From positions 511,315 through 575,314 of the forward strand of contig NZ_BBJC02000001.1 in the NCBI RefSeq assembly GCF_000739715.2: a stretch of DNA of 64,000 nt, given 5' to 3'. This document shows positions 8,253 through 17,931 of the stretch, piece by piece (within the stretch, counting starts at the first letter, position 1; the number at the start of each line of letters is the position of its first letter). The translations under genes were made by a program, and so were the position numbers. Origin of the DNA: Falsirhodobacter sp. alg1 (lineage in GTDB: Bacteria > Pseudomonadota > Alphaproteobacteria > Rhodobacterales > Rhodobacteraceae). The notes below the pieces were generated by a model. It saw only the letters and a list, made by a program, of their open reading frames with translations, was not told the DNA's origin and made no database searches.

Positions 8253-9785
8253 ATGCAGAATGCGCTGTCCTTGTGGAATGCCCTGACCCTTGGCCGCCGC
8301 ATTGCGGTCGTCGGGGCGACGGTTGCAATGTTCGCCGCTGTTCTGATGCTGTCGCGAATGGCCAGCCAGCCTGAAATGGCGCTGCTTTATTCCGGTCTGG
8401 ATGCCAAAGCGGCGGGAGAGGTCGTGACCGCGATAGAGCAGGCCGGCGTCACCTATCGCATCGACGGTGATTCGATCCGTGTCGATGCACGGGAGCGGGA
8501 TCGTTTGCGCATGACATTGGCCGCTGCGGGTTTGCCGGCCTCGGGCGCGGCCGGGTACGAGATCCTTGACGGTCTGTCGGGTTTCGGCACCACATCGCAG
8601 ATGTTCGATGCCGCCTATCTACGGGCCAAGGAGGGTGAGCTGGCCCGGACAATCTTGGCCATGCCCGAAGTGCGGACGGCCCGCGTGCATCTGGCGCAGG
8701 AAAATGGCCAGCCCTTCCGGCGTGAAGTGCATCCCACCGCCAGCATCACCCTGACCACGCGGCAGGACGGGTTGTCCCCCGAGCAGGCGCGGGCACTGAA
8801 GTATCTGGTTGCGGGGGCCGTGTCGGGTATGCGGACCGAGGATGTTTCTGTCATCGATAGCCTGCGCGGCCTGATCGACACCGACCGTATCGCCCCCTCT
8901 ACCGACCGGGCCGAGGAACTGCGCCGTAATGTGGAGCGCCTGCTGGCCGCCCGTGTCGGTAATGGCCATGCCGTGGTGGAGGTGTCGGTTGATCTGGAAA
9001 GCCAGAGCGAATCTATCACCGAGCGGCATATCGATCCGCAGGGCAGGGTTCCGGTCTCGTCAGAAACAGTGGAAAAATCGGCATCCGACACACGTCCGTC
9101 CGGTGCCGTGACCGTGGCGTCAAACCTGCCCGAAGGCGATGCCTCCTCTGGCAGTAGTGAGGGGCGCAGCAGCAATTCGGAAACGCATGAAACCGTAAAT
9201 TATGAGGTATCCGAGACCAAACGCGAGGTGGTCCGCCAACCGGGCTCCGTCAAACGGATCAGTGTGGCGGTGCTGGTGGATGAACTGGCTACAACCGCCT
9301 CTGACGGGAGTGTCACATGGACCCCGCGCCCCGATGCCGAGATCCAGGCATTGCAGGAGCTTGTATCCTCTGCCGTGGGGTTGGACACATCCCGTGGGGA
9401 TGTCCTGACGCTGCGCTCGCTTCCCTTTGACCGGATCACACAGGGTGAGGCGGCGGCGGTCCCCGGGATGCTGGCTTCTCTCAATCTGATGCAGATGGCG
9501 CAAATTGCCGTTCTGGCGCTGGTTGCGCTGATTTTGGGGCTGTTCGTTGTCAGGCCGATCCTGATGCGGCGCCCGCCCGAGGCCTTGGATGCGCCGCCGC
9601 CGATGCTGGCATTGCCAGGCACGGTTTCCAAAACCCTGACGGGTGAGATTGATGAGGGGGAGCCGCCTGCAATAACCAATGATGTTGCCGATCCTGTGGA
9701 ACGCCTGCGCCGTCTGATCGAGACACGGCAGGTCGAAAGCGTCGAGATACTGCGTGGCTGGATGGACCGGGAGGAGCGGGCATGA
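8253..9785 (+). CDS. fliF: Flagellar MS-ring protein FliF
   Basis: 510 residues with the FliF plan: an N-terminal membrane helix (about 17-34), ring-building motifs RBM1-RBM2 (about 45-225, including LYSGLDAKAAGEVV and RVHLAQENG-like strands), a beta-collar/RBM3 region (about 225-400), a second membrane helix (about 413-433), and a short cytoplasmic tail ending VESVEILRGWMDREERA that in the family binds FliG. A GGAG Shine-Dalgarno lies 7 bases before the ATG. It heads the rightward operon fliF-fliH-fliN-fliP; its stop overlaps the fliH start. fliG and fliM are not in the window. Confidence 0.97.
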   Translation: MQNALSLWNALTLGRRIAVVGATVAMFAAVLMLSRMASQPEMALLYSGLDAKAAGEVVTAIEQAGVTYRIDGDSIRVDARERDRLRMTLAAAGLPASGAAGYEILDGLSGFGTTSQMFDAAYLRAKEGELARTILAMPEVRTARVHLAQENGQPFRREVHPTASITLTTRQDGLSPEQARALKYLVAGAVSGMRTEDVSVIDSLRGLIDTDRIAPSTDRAEELRRNVERLLAARVGNGHAVVEVSVDLESQSESITERHIDPQGRVPVSSETVEKSASDTRPSGAVTVASNLPEGDASSGSSEGRSSNSETHETVNYEVSETKREVVRQPGSVKRISVAVLVDELATTASDGSVTWTPRPDAEIQALQELVSSAVGLDTSRGDVLTLRSLPFDRITQGEAAAVPGMLASLNLMQMAQIAVLALVALILGLFVVRPILMRRPPEALDAPPPMLALPGTVSKTLTGEIDEGEPPAITNDVADPVERLRRLIETRQVESVEILRGWMDREERA

Positions 9786-10363
9786 TGCCCCTTCGACTGG
9801 AGGCTTTCGAGGATGACGCGGCTGATCTGTTCGTGACCCATGCCGCCGATCTGGAGGCGGCCCGGGCTGCCGCCTTTGCCGAGGGACATGCCGCAGGGGC
9901 TGCCGAGGCACGTGCCGAAGCCGCCCGGGCAGAGGAGGCGGGCATGGCGCAATTGGCCGAGGTTTTGCAGGACATGGCATTTTCCTACCACGAGGCACGG
10001 ACCCACCTGATGGACGGGTTGGCCCCTCTGGTCCGGGACGTGCTGGCGGCAGTGCTGCCTGTCGCGACGCAGGATGCATTGGTGCCAATCATTCTTGAGG
10101 TATTGGTACCAATGGCGCGCACGGCGGCCGAACAGCCGATCCTGCTGGGTGTCCACCCCGACATGGCTGCCCGTTGTGCCGCCGTGGTGGGGCAGGCGGC
10201 ATTACCCGTCAGATTGCTGCCCGATACAAATATTGCGCGCGGCACGGCCATCCTTTCCCAGCATGGATTGGAAACGCGCATCGATCCATCGCAGGCGGTG
10301 GCGCAAACCATTGCCGCTTTGAACGATTATTTCACCCCTCATGAGGCACGCCTGCATGGATGA
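9782..10363 (+). CDS. fliH: FliH-like flagellar assembly protein
   Basis: 193 residues. The N-terminal third (about 20-60) is Ala/Glu-rich with an EGHAAGAAEARAEAAR stretch, the Gly-spaced helix seen in FliH/YscL stators of the FliI ATPase. The C-terminal two thirds carry a conserved globular part with VRDVLAAVLP and LPDTNIARGTAIL. FliH regulates the export ATPase and links it to the C-ring via FliN, whose gene follows and overlaps by 8 bases. The start chosen is the first of two adjacent ATG codons overlapping the fliF stop. FliH is poorly conserved, so the name relies on composition plus its place between fliF and fliN. Confidence 0.85.
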   Translation: MMPLRLEAFEDDAADLFVTHAADLEAARAAAFAEGHAAGAAEARAEAARAEEAGMAQLAEVLQDMAFSYHEARTHLMDGLAPLVRDVLAAVLPVATQDALVPIILEVLVPMARTAAEQPILLGVHPDMAARCAAVVGQAALPVRLLPDTNIARGTAILSQHGLETRIDPSQAVAQTIAALNDYFTPHEARLHG

Positions 10364-10622
10364 CCGTATTGATACCCCCTTTGCCCAGATCCCGATCGAA
10401 ATCACGGTTTCGGTTGGTCGCGCCCGCCCGCAGGTGCGTGAATTGCTGCGGTTGCAACGTGATGCGGTGCTGACACTGGACAGGCGGATTGAGGATCCGG
10501 TCGATCTCTATGTCGGTGACCGGCTGATTGGTCGCGGAATCCTGGAAGAGGGGGAGGGCGATCAGGCCGGTCAGCTGGCCGTCCGCCTGACAGAGGTCGT
10601 GGCGCCCGGGGGCGGTCTGTGA
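10356..10622 (+). CDS. fliN: Flagellar motor switch protein FliN
   Basis: 88 residues from the ATG at 10356, forming one SpoA (surface presentation of antigens) domain: IPIEITVSVGRARPQVRELL, then the DPVDLYVGDRLIGRG beta strands and the VRLTEVV end. FliN builds the lower C-ring and docks FliH-FliI. An upstream in-frame ATG at 10341 would add five residues lying wholly within fliH, so the internal start giving MDDRIDTPF is preferred. The stop overlaps the GTG start of fliP (GTGA). The protein is short, as in many alphaproteobacteria where the long N-terminal extension of FliN is missing. Confidence 0.93.
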   Translation: MDDRIDTPFAQIPIEITVSVGRARPQVRELLRLQRDAVLTLDRRIEDPVDLYVGDRLIGRGILEEGEGDQAGQLAVRLTEVVAPGGGL

Positions 10623-11332
10623 AACTGGCGCTGGGCACCCTTGCCCTTTTGCTGCTGGCAGGCCCGGCCATGGCGCAGGAGCTGACGCTGGATCTGGCGA
10701 ATGGCACCCTTGCCGGGCGGTCGATCCAGCTAATCGCGCTTATCAGCGTATTGAGCGTGGTGCCGGGGCTGGCCATCATGGTCACCTGCTTTCCGTTCAT
10801 AGTCACAGTTTTGTCAATCCTGCGGCAGGCAATGGGCCTGCAACAGGCGCCGCCGAACATGCTGATTATCAGTTTGGCACTTTTCCTGACATGGTTCGTC
10901 ATGGACCCGGTGCTGACGGATTCATGGGTGAACGGTGTGCGCCCGCTGTCCGATGGACAGGTGGATCTGCAGACGGCGTGGCCGCAGATCATCGGTCCGT
11001 TCCGGGCGTTCATGTCGGCGCGTCTGGACCCCGACGCATTTCGCACGTTGGCCGCACTGCGTCCCGATCCGCCAACGAGTATTGAGGCTGCGCCGCTGTC
11101 GGTGCTGGTCCCCTCCTTTCTTCTGTCCGAAATCCAGCGCGCTTTTGAGATCGGGTTTCTGGTATATCTCCCCTTCCTGATTATCGATCTGGTGGTGTCG
11201 GCAGTGCTGATGTCGATGGGGATGATGATGGTCCCCCCGGCGGTCGTTTCCCTGCCGTTCAAGCTGGCGTTTTTCGTCGTGGCAGATGGATGGTCGCTCA
11301 TTTCTGCGGCACTGGTGCGCAGTTATGGCTAG
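10619..11332 (+). CDS. fliP: Flagellar export gate protein FliP
   Basis: 237 residues from a GTG start overlapping the fliN stop. It has a cleavable signal sequence (hydrophobic 3-17, AMAQE cleavage site) as FliP normally does, then the FliP signature: LSVVPGLAIMVTCFPFIVTVLSILRQ, QQAPPNMLIISLALFLTWFV, FLLSEIQRAFEIGFLVYLPFLIIDLVV and MGMMMVPPAVVSLPFK. FliP forms the export channel core with FliQ and FliR. It is the last gene of the rightward flagellar operon. All expected blocks are present. Confidence 0.97.
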   Translation: MKLALGTLALLLLAGPAMAQELTLDLANGTLAGRSIQLIALISVLSVVPGLAIMVTCFPFIVTVLSILRQAMGLQQAPPNMLIISLALFLTWFVMDPVLTDSWVNGVRPLSDGQVDLQTAWPQIIGPFRAFMSARLDPDAFRTLAALRPDPPTSIEAAPLSVLVPSFLLSEIQRAFEIGFLVYLPFLIIDLVVSAVLMSMGMMMVPPAVVSLPFKLAFFVVADGWSLISAALVRSYG

Positions 11333-11447
11333 GACAAAAGGGTGGTATTCCTGTCACGGCATAGACATGAAAGCCACGCTCCGCTCTTGACCTTGGCGTG
11401 TGATGCAGCAGTTTGGCCCGGTAAGACCAATAAAATGGGGAATCCTG

Positions 11448-12188
11448 GTGCGTTTTAGCCTTCGCCACATCGCCGCTGTCCTGTCTCTTGGCGTGCTTGC
11501 CGCGTGTGGGGCACCACCGGCACAACTCACGCCGCCGCCTGTCAATCCGGATTATGCCGCGATTCAGGATGGCGATTATTATATCCCCGCGGTGGATCCG
11601 ACGATCCTGACCGAAGAGAATACGCGTCAGATGGTGGCCTATAATGGTCCGGAACCTGCGAACAGCATTGTCGTGGATCCCTTTGCGCGGCGCCTGTATT
11701 ACGTCATGGAAGACGGTCAGGCGATGCGCTATGCGGTCGGCGTCGGCCCCGAGGGCAAGGCGTTCCGTGGCAATGCCACGATCAACCTGAAGCGTGAATG
11801 GCCCAGCTGGACCCCGACGCAGAACATGATCCGGACCCAGCCGGAGCTTTATGCGGAATATGCCGCAGGCTTGCCGGGTGGTCTGGAAAACCCGCTGGGT
11901 GCACGTGCGCTGTATCTGTTCCGCAACGGGCGTGACACCTATTACCGGATCCACGGTACGATCGATAACCGTTCCATCGGGCGCGCAAGCTCTGCCGGTT
12001 GTATCCGCCTTTTCAATCAGGACATCATCGACCTGTATGAACGTGTGAAAACCGGCACCCGTGTGAAGGTGCGCACCGAGGCCGAGAGCCTGCAATACGA
12101 AGGCAAATGGGTCGAGGATGAAAATGGCGACATCCATCCGCCGGGATACATGCTGACCGCCTCGGCCGATACATCGGTTCAAGGCTGA
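11448..12188 (+). CDS. L,D-transpeptidase (YkuD family) lipoprotein
   Basis: 246 residues from the GTG at 11448, preceded by GGGGAAT. This start gives a clean lipoprotein signal (RFSLRHIAAVLSLGVLAAC, lipobox LAAC), unlike the longer frame opening at 11400. The YkuD domain spans about residues 75-195: YYVMEDGQAMRYAVGVG, a WPSWTPTQNMI block, IHGTIDNRSIGRASSAGCIRL with the catalytic His and Cys, and NQDIIDLYERV. Such enzymes make 3-3 crosslinks in peptidoglycan or attach proteins to it. The usual SHGC/SSGC core reads SAGC here, keeping the nucleophile. A strong terminator follows directly, so it is probably monocistronic. Confidence 0.9.
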   Translation: MRFSLRHIAAVLSLGVLAACGAPPAQLTPPPVNPDYAAIQDGDYYIPAVDPTILTEENTRQMVAYNGPEPANSIVVDPFARRLYYVMEDGQAMRYAVGVGPEGKAFRGNATINLKREWPSWTPTQNMIRTQPELYAEYAAGLPGGLENPLGARALYLFRNGRDTYYRIHGTIDNRSIGRASSAGCIRLFNQDIIDLYERVKTGTRVKVRTEAESLQYEGKWVEDENGDIHPPGYMLTASADTSVQG

Positions 12189-12202
12189 TCCGGACCTGAA
12201 CA

Positions 12203-12228
12203 AGCCGCCCTTCGGGGCGGCTTTTTTC
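12203..12228 (+). terminator. Rho-independent terminator after the L,D-transpeptidase gene
   Basis: An 8-bp perfect stem (AGCCGCCC with GGGCGGCT) around a TTCG tetraloop is followed directly by a run of T. It lies 14 bases after the stop codon, and separates this gene from panBC. Confidence 0.9.
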
Positions 12229-12314
12229 ATTCTGCCGTCAAATTAGGCGGGTTTGGCTGGCTTCCCCTTTTGCCGCGGCTTATAACGCCAATCGTTTCAC
12301 AGGGGGAAACCGGG

Positions 12315-13145
12315 ATGAGCGCGACAGCACACCACAGCCGCCTGACGGCATCTGCCATCCGCGAACGCAAGGGCGCGACGCCCATCGTTTGCCTTACCGC
12401 CTATACCGCCGCGATGGCTTCCATGGTCGATGCCCATTGCGATGTGACATTGGTTGGCGACAGCCTTGGGATGGTCGTTTACGGGCTTCCCTCCACGCTT
12501 GGCGTGACGATGGATATGATGATCGCCCATGGCCAAGCTGTGATGCGCAGCAGTTCCAGATCATTGGTCGTGATCGACATGCCCTTTGGCAGTTATGAGG
12601 AAAGCCCGGAACAGGCATTTCGCAATGCTGCGCGCCTGATGCGTGAAACCGGGGCAGGTGCTGTAAAGGTGGAGGGGGGTGTCACGATGGCCCCGACCAT
12701 CGCCTTTCTTGTGGCACGGGGCATTCCGGTCATGGCCCATATCGGGCTGACGCCGCAGGCTGTGAATGTGCTGGGCGGATACAAGGTGCAGGGCCGTGCC
12801 AGCGATGCCGACCGTGTTCTTGCCGATGCCCTTGCCGTGGCCGAGGCCGGTGCATTTGCCGTGGTGCTGGAGAAACTACCTGAAACTCTGGGTAGGCGTA
12901 TCACCGGGGCCGTTGCCATTCCTACCATCGGCATTGGCGCGGGCGTTGATTGCGACGGCCAGATTCTGGTGGTGGATGACATGCTGGGGCTGTTTGCCGC
13001 CTTTCGTCCGAAATTCGTCCGCCGCTATGCCGAAATGGCGGGCGTGGCCGAAGATGCGATTGCCGCCTATGCGACGGATGTCCGTGCGCGTGCCTTTCCC
13101 GGCCCTGAACATTCATTTGCCGATAACAGCAGTCAGACATCATGA
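12315..13145 (+). CDS. panB: 3-methyl-2-oxobutanoate hydroxymethyltransferase
   Basis: 276 residues from the ATG at 12315, which follows AGGGGGAAACCGGG; the open frame extends 15 codons further without homology-like sequence. PanB adds a hydroxymethyl group from 5,10-methylene-tetrahydrofolate to 2-oxoisovalerate, the first step to pantoate. Family blocks are clear: [69 protein letters not shown] and [22 protein letters not shown]. The stop overlaps the panC start (ATGA). A TATAAC at 12281-12286 could be the -10 element of the panBC promoter. Confidence 0.97.
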   Translation: MSATAHHSRLTASAIRERKGATPIVCLTAYTAAMASMVDAHCDVTLVGDSLGMVVYGLPSTLGVTMDMMIAHGQAVMRSSSRSLVVIDMPFGSYEESPEQAFRNAARLMRETGAGAVKVEGGVTMAPTIAFLVARGIPVMAHIGLTPQAVNVLGGYKVQGRASDADRVLADALAVAEAGAFAVVLEKLPETLGRRITGAVAIPTIGIGAGVDCDGQILVVDDMLGLFAAFRPKFVRRYAEMAGVAEDAIAAYATDVRARAFPGPEHSFADNSSQTS

Positions 13146-13978
13146 TCCTGAAAACAGTCGAAGCCCTTCGTAGCCAGGCCGCCGTCTGGCGCGCGGCGGG
13201 CGAAACCATCGGCCTTGTCCCGACCATGGGGGCATTGCACGATGGTCACCTGAGCCTTGTCCGCACCGCGCGGGCGGAATGTGATCGGGTGATCGTGACG
13301 ATCTTTGTGAATCCGACGCAGTTCAACAATCCGGAGGATCTGAAAACCTATCCGCGGGATGAGGCACGGGATATCGAACTGCTTTCAGAGGCGGGCGTCG
13401 ATGCGATATTCCTGCCGTCGGTCGAGCAGATGTATCCGCAGGGGTTTGCCACATCCCTGAAGGTGGGGGCGCTGGCCGAACGGCTGGAAGGTGCGCATCG
13501 GCCGGGTCATTTCGATGGCATGGCGACCGTGGTGACCAAGTTGTTTTCGATGTCGGGGGCGGATACGGCCTTTTTCGGGGAAAAGGACTGGCAGCAGCTG
13601 CAGATCATACGTCGTTTTACGGCAGATCTGAACCTGCCGATCCGGATCGTCGGCTGTGCGACGCTGCGCGAGGAAGAAGGGCTGGCCATGTCCTCCCGCA
13701 ACCGGCGGCTGGGGGCAGCGGCCCGCGCGCGTGCCGTGGCCATTCCGCAGACGCTGGCGCGTGCGGCGCGGACGATCCGGCAGGGGGCGGAGGTTGCAGA
13801 TGCACTGGCTCAGGCAAGGGATGATCTGCACAAGGCCGGTTTCAGCCCGATTGATTATGTCGCGTTCTGTGATGCCGAGACGCTGGAACCGGTATCCGCG
13901 CTGAACGATCGTCCAGCGCGGTTGTTGGTGGCGGCAACATTGGACGGCGTGCGCCTGATCGACAACCTCGCCGTCTGA
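13142..13978 (+). CDS. panC: Pantothenate synthetase (pantoate-beta-alanine ligase)
   Basis: 278 residues. PanC activates pantoate with ATP and joins it to beta-alanine to give pantothenate. The nucleotidyltransferase motifs are present: [16 protein letters not shown] (HIGH-like HDGH), [47 protein letters not shown] and the KMSKS-like MSSRNRRL. It is translationally coupled to panB and is the last gene of the unit. It ends 6 bases before the convergent pheT stop, with no classical terminator between them. Confidence 0.97.
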   Translation: MILKTVEALRSQAAVWRAAGETIGLVPTMGALHDGHLSLVRTARAECDRVIVTIFVNPTQFNNPEDLKTYPRDEARDIELLSEAGVDAIFLPSVEQMYPQGFATSLKVGALAERLEGAHRPGHFDGMATVVTKLFSMSGADTAFFGEKDWQQLQIIRRFTADLNLPIRIVGCATLREEEGLAMSSRNRRLGAAARARAVAIPQTLARAARTIRQGAEVADALAQARDDLHKAGFSPIDYVAFCDAETLEPVSALNDRPARLLVAATLDGVRLIDNLAV

Positions 13979-13984
13979 CAGGCG

Positions 13985-16381
13985 TCACGCGCGAAGCGTG
14001 CCGCCTGTGGCCTTGGCCACCTTTTCCACGACCTTGGCGCTGACCGCCTCGATCTCGGCTTCGGTCAGCGTCTTGTCGGTGGGTTGCAGGCGTACCGTCA
14101 GGGCAATGGATTTCTTGCCCGCACCCATTTGCGATTCCGCCTTTTCTCCGGTGAACTGGTCGAACACACGTACCGATTCAATCAGCACCTTGTCAGCGCC
14201 CGCCGCCGCGTTGACCAATGTCAGTGCTTCGATCCGGTTGTCGACCACAAAGGCAAAATCACGGTCCACCGCCTGCAGGTCCGACAGTTTGAGCGCGGCG
14301 CGCGTGGGTGTCTTGACCTTGGGGTAGGGGATGGCCGCAATCTGGATGGTGAAGGCCACAGCCGGACCTTTGACATCCATCGCCTGCAGCACGCGGGGGT
14401 GAACCTCTCCGAAGGTGGCCAGCATGTTCGGGCCCAATCCGATTACGCCCGAGCGTCCGGGATGCCACCAGCTTGCAACCTTGCGTGATACTTGCACCTT
14501 GGCCGGGGCACCAAGCGTGGCCAGCACGGCCTCGGCATCGGATTTGGCATCGTAGACATCCACCAGCCTGCGCGAAGCGAATGTATCGCGCTGCGCCGAA
14601 GCCCCCACAAGCAAGCCCGTTGCCTGCAGAACCTGTTCACCCGGCTCTCCGCCCGTAAAGGCAGGGCCAACCTCGAACAAGGCCAGATCGGCAAAACCGC
14701 GCGCCTGATTGCGCGCTGCAGCCCGCAGCAGACCCGGCAGAAGATCGGGCCGCAGATGCGTCATTTCCGAGCTGATCGGATTTTCCACCCGCACCGCATC
14801 CTGCCCGCCGCCGAACATGGCCGCATCGGCTGCGTTGATGAAGCTGTAGGTGACGCATTCATTGTAACCGAGGCCCGCGATCATCCGGCGTGCCGCGCGT
14901 TCACGCTGCTGCAATGGCGTCAGGATAGGGCGGGGGACGCCCGGCTGGTTGCGGGGCAGCGGTGTGCCCTGCAATTTGGTCAGCGAGGCGACACGGGCAA
15001 TTTCCTCAACCAGATCGGCCTCACCCAGAACGTCGGGGCGCCATGACGGCACATGCGCCATATCCCCCTCCAGCCGGAAACCGAGGGCGGTAAGCGTCGC
15101 ACGCTGTTCATCTGCGGGAATGTCCATGCCGACCAGGCTGACCACGCGATCCGTATCCAGCCGATAGGCCCGGGCGGTATCGGGCACAGCCCCCGCCACC
15201 TGCACCTCCGAAGCCTCACCGCCGCAAAGATCAAGGATCATGCGGGTTGCAAGCTCCATCCCGTCCAGCGTGAAGGCAGGGTCGATTCCGCGTTCGAAAC
15301 GGTAGCGGGCATCGGAATTGATCTTCAGCGCACGCCCTGTCGTGGCTGTTGTGATCGGATCGAAATATGCGGCCTCCAGATACACATCGGTTGTGGTTTC
15401 GGTGCAGCCAGAGGTTTCACCGCCCATGATTCCGCCAAGGCTCTCGATACCTGCATCATCGGCAATGACGACCATACCTTCGCGCAGGGCATAGGTCTTG
15501 CCGTCAAGGGCCAGCAGCTCTTCGCCTTCCCTGGCCGCCCGCACCACCAGATCGCCCTGCACCTTGGCAGCATCGAACACATGCAACGGGCGGTTCAGAT
15601 CGAAGGTGAACAGGTTGGTGATATCGACCAGCGTCGAGATCGGGCGCAGGCCGATGGCCCGCAGTCGCGCCTGAAGCCACGCGGGGGACGGTCCATTAGT
15701 GACATTGCGGATCACACGGCCGGCAAACAGCGGGCAGGCCGGGGTTTCCAGCCGCAGGTTGACGGGGTTGGTAAAGGTGCCGGGCACCGGGGTAACGGCC
15801 AACGGACGCAGCGTGCCCAGCCCCCGAGCCGCCAGATCGCGGGCAATGCCGCGCACGCCAAGCGCATCGGGGCGGTTGGGCGTGATCTTTATGTGGATCA
15901 TCGGATCCACCTGCGCGGGCCGGTTGGCTGCCAGCCAATCGACAAAACGATCTCCGACCTCACCCGACGGCAATTCGATGATGCCGTCATGCTCTTCCGA
16001 CAGTTCCAGTTCCCGCTCCGAGGCCATCATGCCATGCGATTCAACGCCCCGGATCTTGCCGATGCCAAGGGTCGTATCGATGCCCGGAACATAATCGCCG
16101 GGCTTGCACAGAACCACCGTGATGCCTTCGCGCGCATTGGGGGCACCGCAGACGATCTGCTTTTCACCCTCATCCGTTTGAACGCGACATACGCGCAAGC
16201 GGTCGGCATCAGGGTGCTGTTCGGCGTGGACCACCTTGGCCAGCGTAAAGGATTTCAGCTTTGCCGTGGGATCGGAGATGCCCTCCACCTCCAGCCCCAG
16301 ATCGGTCAGGGCATAGACTATGTCATCAAGCGACGCCTGCGTGTCGAGATGGGTTTTGAGCCAGGAGAGGGTGAATTTCAT
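13985..16381 (-). CDS. pheT: Phenylalanyl-tRNA synthetase beta subunit
   Basis: 798 residues, normal for bacterial PheT. Domains in order: an N-terminal tRNA-binding OB fold (about 39-148, with LRVCRVQTDEGEKQIVCGAPNA), B3/B4 editing domain (about 200-390), B5 domain (about 400-470), the catalytic-like core, and a C-terminal FDX-ACB anticodon-binding domain (about 704-797, starting PALKLSDLQ-like and ending near KVAKATGG). With PheS it forms the heterotetramer that charges tRNA-Phe. It is separated from pheS by a short YrhK-domain gene, an uncommon insertion. No frameshift is seen. Confidence 0.97.
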   Translation of the reverse strand: MKFTLSWLKTHLDTQASLDDIVYALTDLGLEVEGISDPTAKLKSFTLAKVVHAEQHPDADRLRVCRVQTDEGEKQIVCGAPNAREGITVVLCKPGDYVPGIDTTLGIGKIRGVESHGMMASERELELSEEHDGIIELPSGEVGDRFVDWLAANRPAQVDPMIHIKITPNRPDALGVRGIARDLAARGLGTLRPLAVTPVPGTFTNPVNLRLETPACPLFAGRVIRNVTNGPSPAWLQARLRAIGLRPISTLVDITNLFTFDLNRPLHVFDAAKVQGDLVVRAAREGEELLALDGKTYALREGMVVIADDAGIESLGGIMGGETSGCTETTTDVYLEAAYFDPITTATTGRALKINSDARYRFERGIDPAFTLDGMELATRMILDLCGGEASEVQVAGAVPDTARAYRLDTDRVVSLVGMDIPADEQRATLTALGFRLEGDMAHVPSWRPDVLGEADLVEEIARVASLTKLQGTPLPRNQPGVPRPILTPLQQRERAARRMIAGLGYNECVTYSFINAADAAMFGGGQDAVRVENPISSEMTHLRPDLLPGLLRAAARNQARGFADLALFEVGPAFTGGEPGEQVLQATGLLVGASAQRDTFASRRLVDVYDAKSDAEAVLATLGAPAKVQVSRKVASWWHPGRSGVIGLGPNMLATFGEVHPRVLQAMDVKGPAVAFTIQIAAIPYPKVKTPTRAALKLSDLQAVDRDFAFVVDNRIEALTLVNAAAGADKVLIESVRVFDQFTGEKAESQMGAGKKSIALTVRLQPTDKTLTEAEIEAVSAKVVEKVAKATGGTLRA

Positions 16382-16447
16382 CGAAGAAGCTCCGTCAGGA
16401 TTGATCCGGCGCGAAAAGTTGGGGGTATTGGCACAACCCCGTCGATA

Positions 16448-16738
16448 TCAGTCGGTGCGTTTTGCTAATCGGGCGGTCCGGCCCATGTAATACAGCCGTA
16501 CTTCGCGCCACAGGCGCAAGGTCGGCTTCATCGCGAAAAGAACCGAACCGATTGTAAAAAGCCATGTCGCCGTGGTTTGCCACGATTCGAAAAAGAACAG
16601 TATCGATCCGACAAGAAACGCCGCAGCCGCCCCGAAATCGATCAGCGTATGGGCAATCTCGAATCGTGCGTAAAGCTTGCGCGTCTCCGCGGTCGTTTCA
16701 CGATGCTCGTGTCGGAAAAGATGGTCGGACAGGCTCAC
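16448..16738 (-). CDS. Small YrhK-domain membrane protein between pheS and pheT
   Basis: 96 residues with two hydrophobic segments (about 30-52 and 54-72), matching the YrhK-like layout: a helical, charged N-terminus ([26 protein letters not shown]), [25 protein letters not shown] and a basic end [10 protein letters not shown]. YrhK-domain proteins are small inner-membrane proteins of unknown function. The start overlaps the pheS stop (ATGA), while pheT starts 66 bases after its stop. Co-transcription with a tRNA synthetase is clear, but a functional link is not. Confidence 0.82.
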   Translation of the reverse strand: MSLSDHLFRHEHRETTAETRKLYARFEIAHTLIDFGAAAAFLVGSILFFFESWQTTATWLFTIGSVLFAMKPTLRLWREVRLYYMGRTARLAKRTD

Positions 16739-17817
16739 CGGCTCAGGCCACCCGCCAGATCGGGCATATCCAGCGCGGCAAAGCCATAATGCCGAAGCCA
16801 GCGCAGATCACTTTCGAAAAAGGCGCGCAGATCGGGAATGCCGTATTTCAACATCGCGATCCGGTCTATGCCCATGCCGAAGGCAAAACCCTGCCATTCG
16901 GTCGGATCGACGCCTGCGGCCTTCAGGACCTTGGGGTGGACCATGCCCGACCCTAGGATTTCCATCCAGTCGTCGCCTTCCCCGATCTTGAGCTGTCCGT
17001 CTTTCCATGAACAGCGGATATCGACCTCGGCCGATGGTTCGGTAAAGGGGAAGTGCGACGCACGGAAACGCAGTTCCACCGAAGGAACCTCGAAGAACGC
17101 GCGGCAGAATTCCTCAAGCACCCATTTCAGGTGCGCCATGGAGATATTCTTGTCGATGGCCAGACCTTCGACCTGGTGGAACATCGGCGTATGCGTCTGG
17201 TCCATGTCCATACGGTACACGCGGCCCGGCGCGATCACGCGGATGGGGGCGCCCTGATCCGTCATCGCCCGGATCTGAACAGGCGAGGTATGGGTGCGCA
17301 GAACATGGGGCGGACGATCATCCCCCTCGGCACGATTCATGAAGAAGGTATCGTGTTCCTGCCGGGCCGGATGCTCTGGCGGAATGTTCAGGGCGTCAAA
17401 GTTGAACCAGTCGGATTCGACCTGCGGCCCCTCGGCCACGGCAAAGCCCATGTCGGCAAAGATCGTCGTCAGCTCTTCCATGACCTGCGAGACGGGGTGG
17501 ATCGTGCCCATCCGGCGTGGACGGCCGGGCAGGGTCACATCCAGCCATTCCGAGGCAAGGCGGGCGTCTAGCGCCGCATCTGCCAGCCCGGCCTTGCGGG
17601 CACGCAGGGCCGCGTCGATCTCGTCCTTCAGGCGGTTCAGCGATGCGCCTGTGGTCTGGCGTTCTTCCGGGGTCATTTTCCCCAGTTCACGCATCTTCAG
17701 GCTGATCTCGCCCTTTTTGCCAAGGGCGGCAAGCCGGATTTCCTCGACAGCGGCTTCATCCGCCGCCGTCTTGATCCGCTCCAGATACGCGCCGCGCAGC
17801 GTGTCGATCCCGTTCAT
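16735..17817 (-). CDS. pheS: Phenylalanyl-tRNA synthetase alpha subunit
   Basis: 360 residues from the ATG ending at 17817 ([16 protein letters not shown]); the frame is open 26 codons further upstream, but that part is low-complexity and unlike PheS. An N-terminal coiled coil (to about 90) precedes the class II catalytic domain: [84 protein letters not shown] and [14 protein letters not shown]. It charges tRNA-Phe together with PheT. A terminator separates it from rpmI-rplT upstream, so some transcripts probably start between 17818 and 17880. Confidence 0.97.
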   Translation of the reverse strand: MNGIDTLRGAYLERIKTAADEAAVEEIRLAALGKKGEISLKMRELGKMTPEERQTTGASLNRLKDEIDAALRARKAGLADAALDARLASEWLDVTLPGRPRRMGTIHPVSQVMEELTTIFADMGFAVAEGPQVESDWFNFDALNIPPEHPARQEHDTFFMNRAEGDDRPPHVLRTHTSPVQIRAMTDQGAPIRVIAPGRVYRMDMDQTHTPMFHQVEGLAIDKNISMAHLKWVLEEFCRAFFEVPSVELRFRASHFPFTEPSAEVDIRCSWKDGQLKIGEGDDWMEILGSGMVHPKVLKAAGVDPTEWQGFAFGMGIDRIAMLKYGIPDLRAFFESDLRWLRHYGFAALDMPDLAGGLSR

Positions 17818-17880
17818 GCCAGCCTCCGTGTGTCGGGTTTGGGTTAGCCGTGCCGCGCCTTGCTGGCAAGGGCAGGCATG

Positions 17881-17904
17881 AAAAAACCCCGCCAAAAGGC
17901 GGGG
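17881..17904 (-). terminator. Terminator after rplT (leftward)
   Basis: On the minus strand a perfect 7-bp stem (CCCCGCC paired with GGCGGGG, loop of four T on the minus strand) is followed by six T (bases 17886-17881). It lies 27 bases past the rplT stop and before pheS. Confidence 0.88.
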
Positions 17905-17931
17905 CTTCAGGATCCTATGCAGCAGGTTGGC

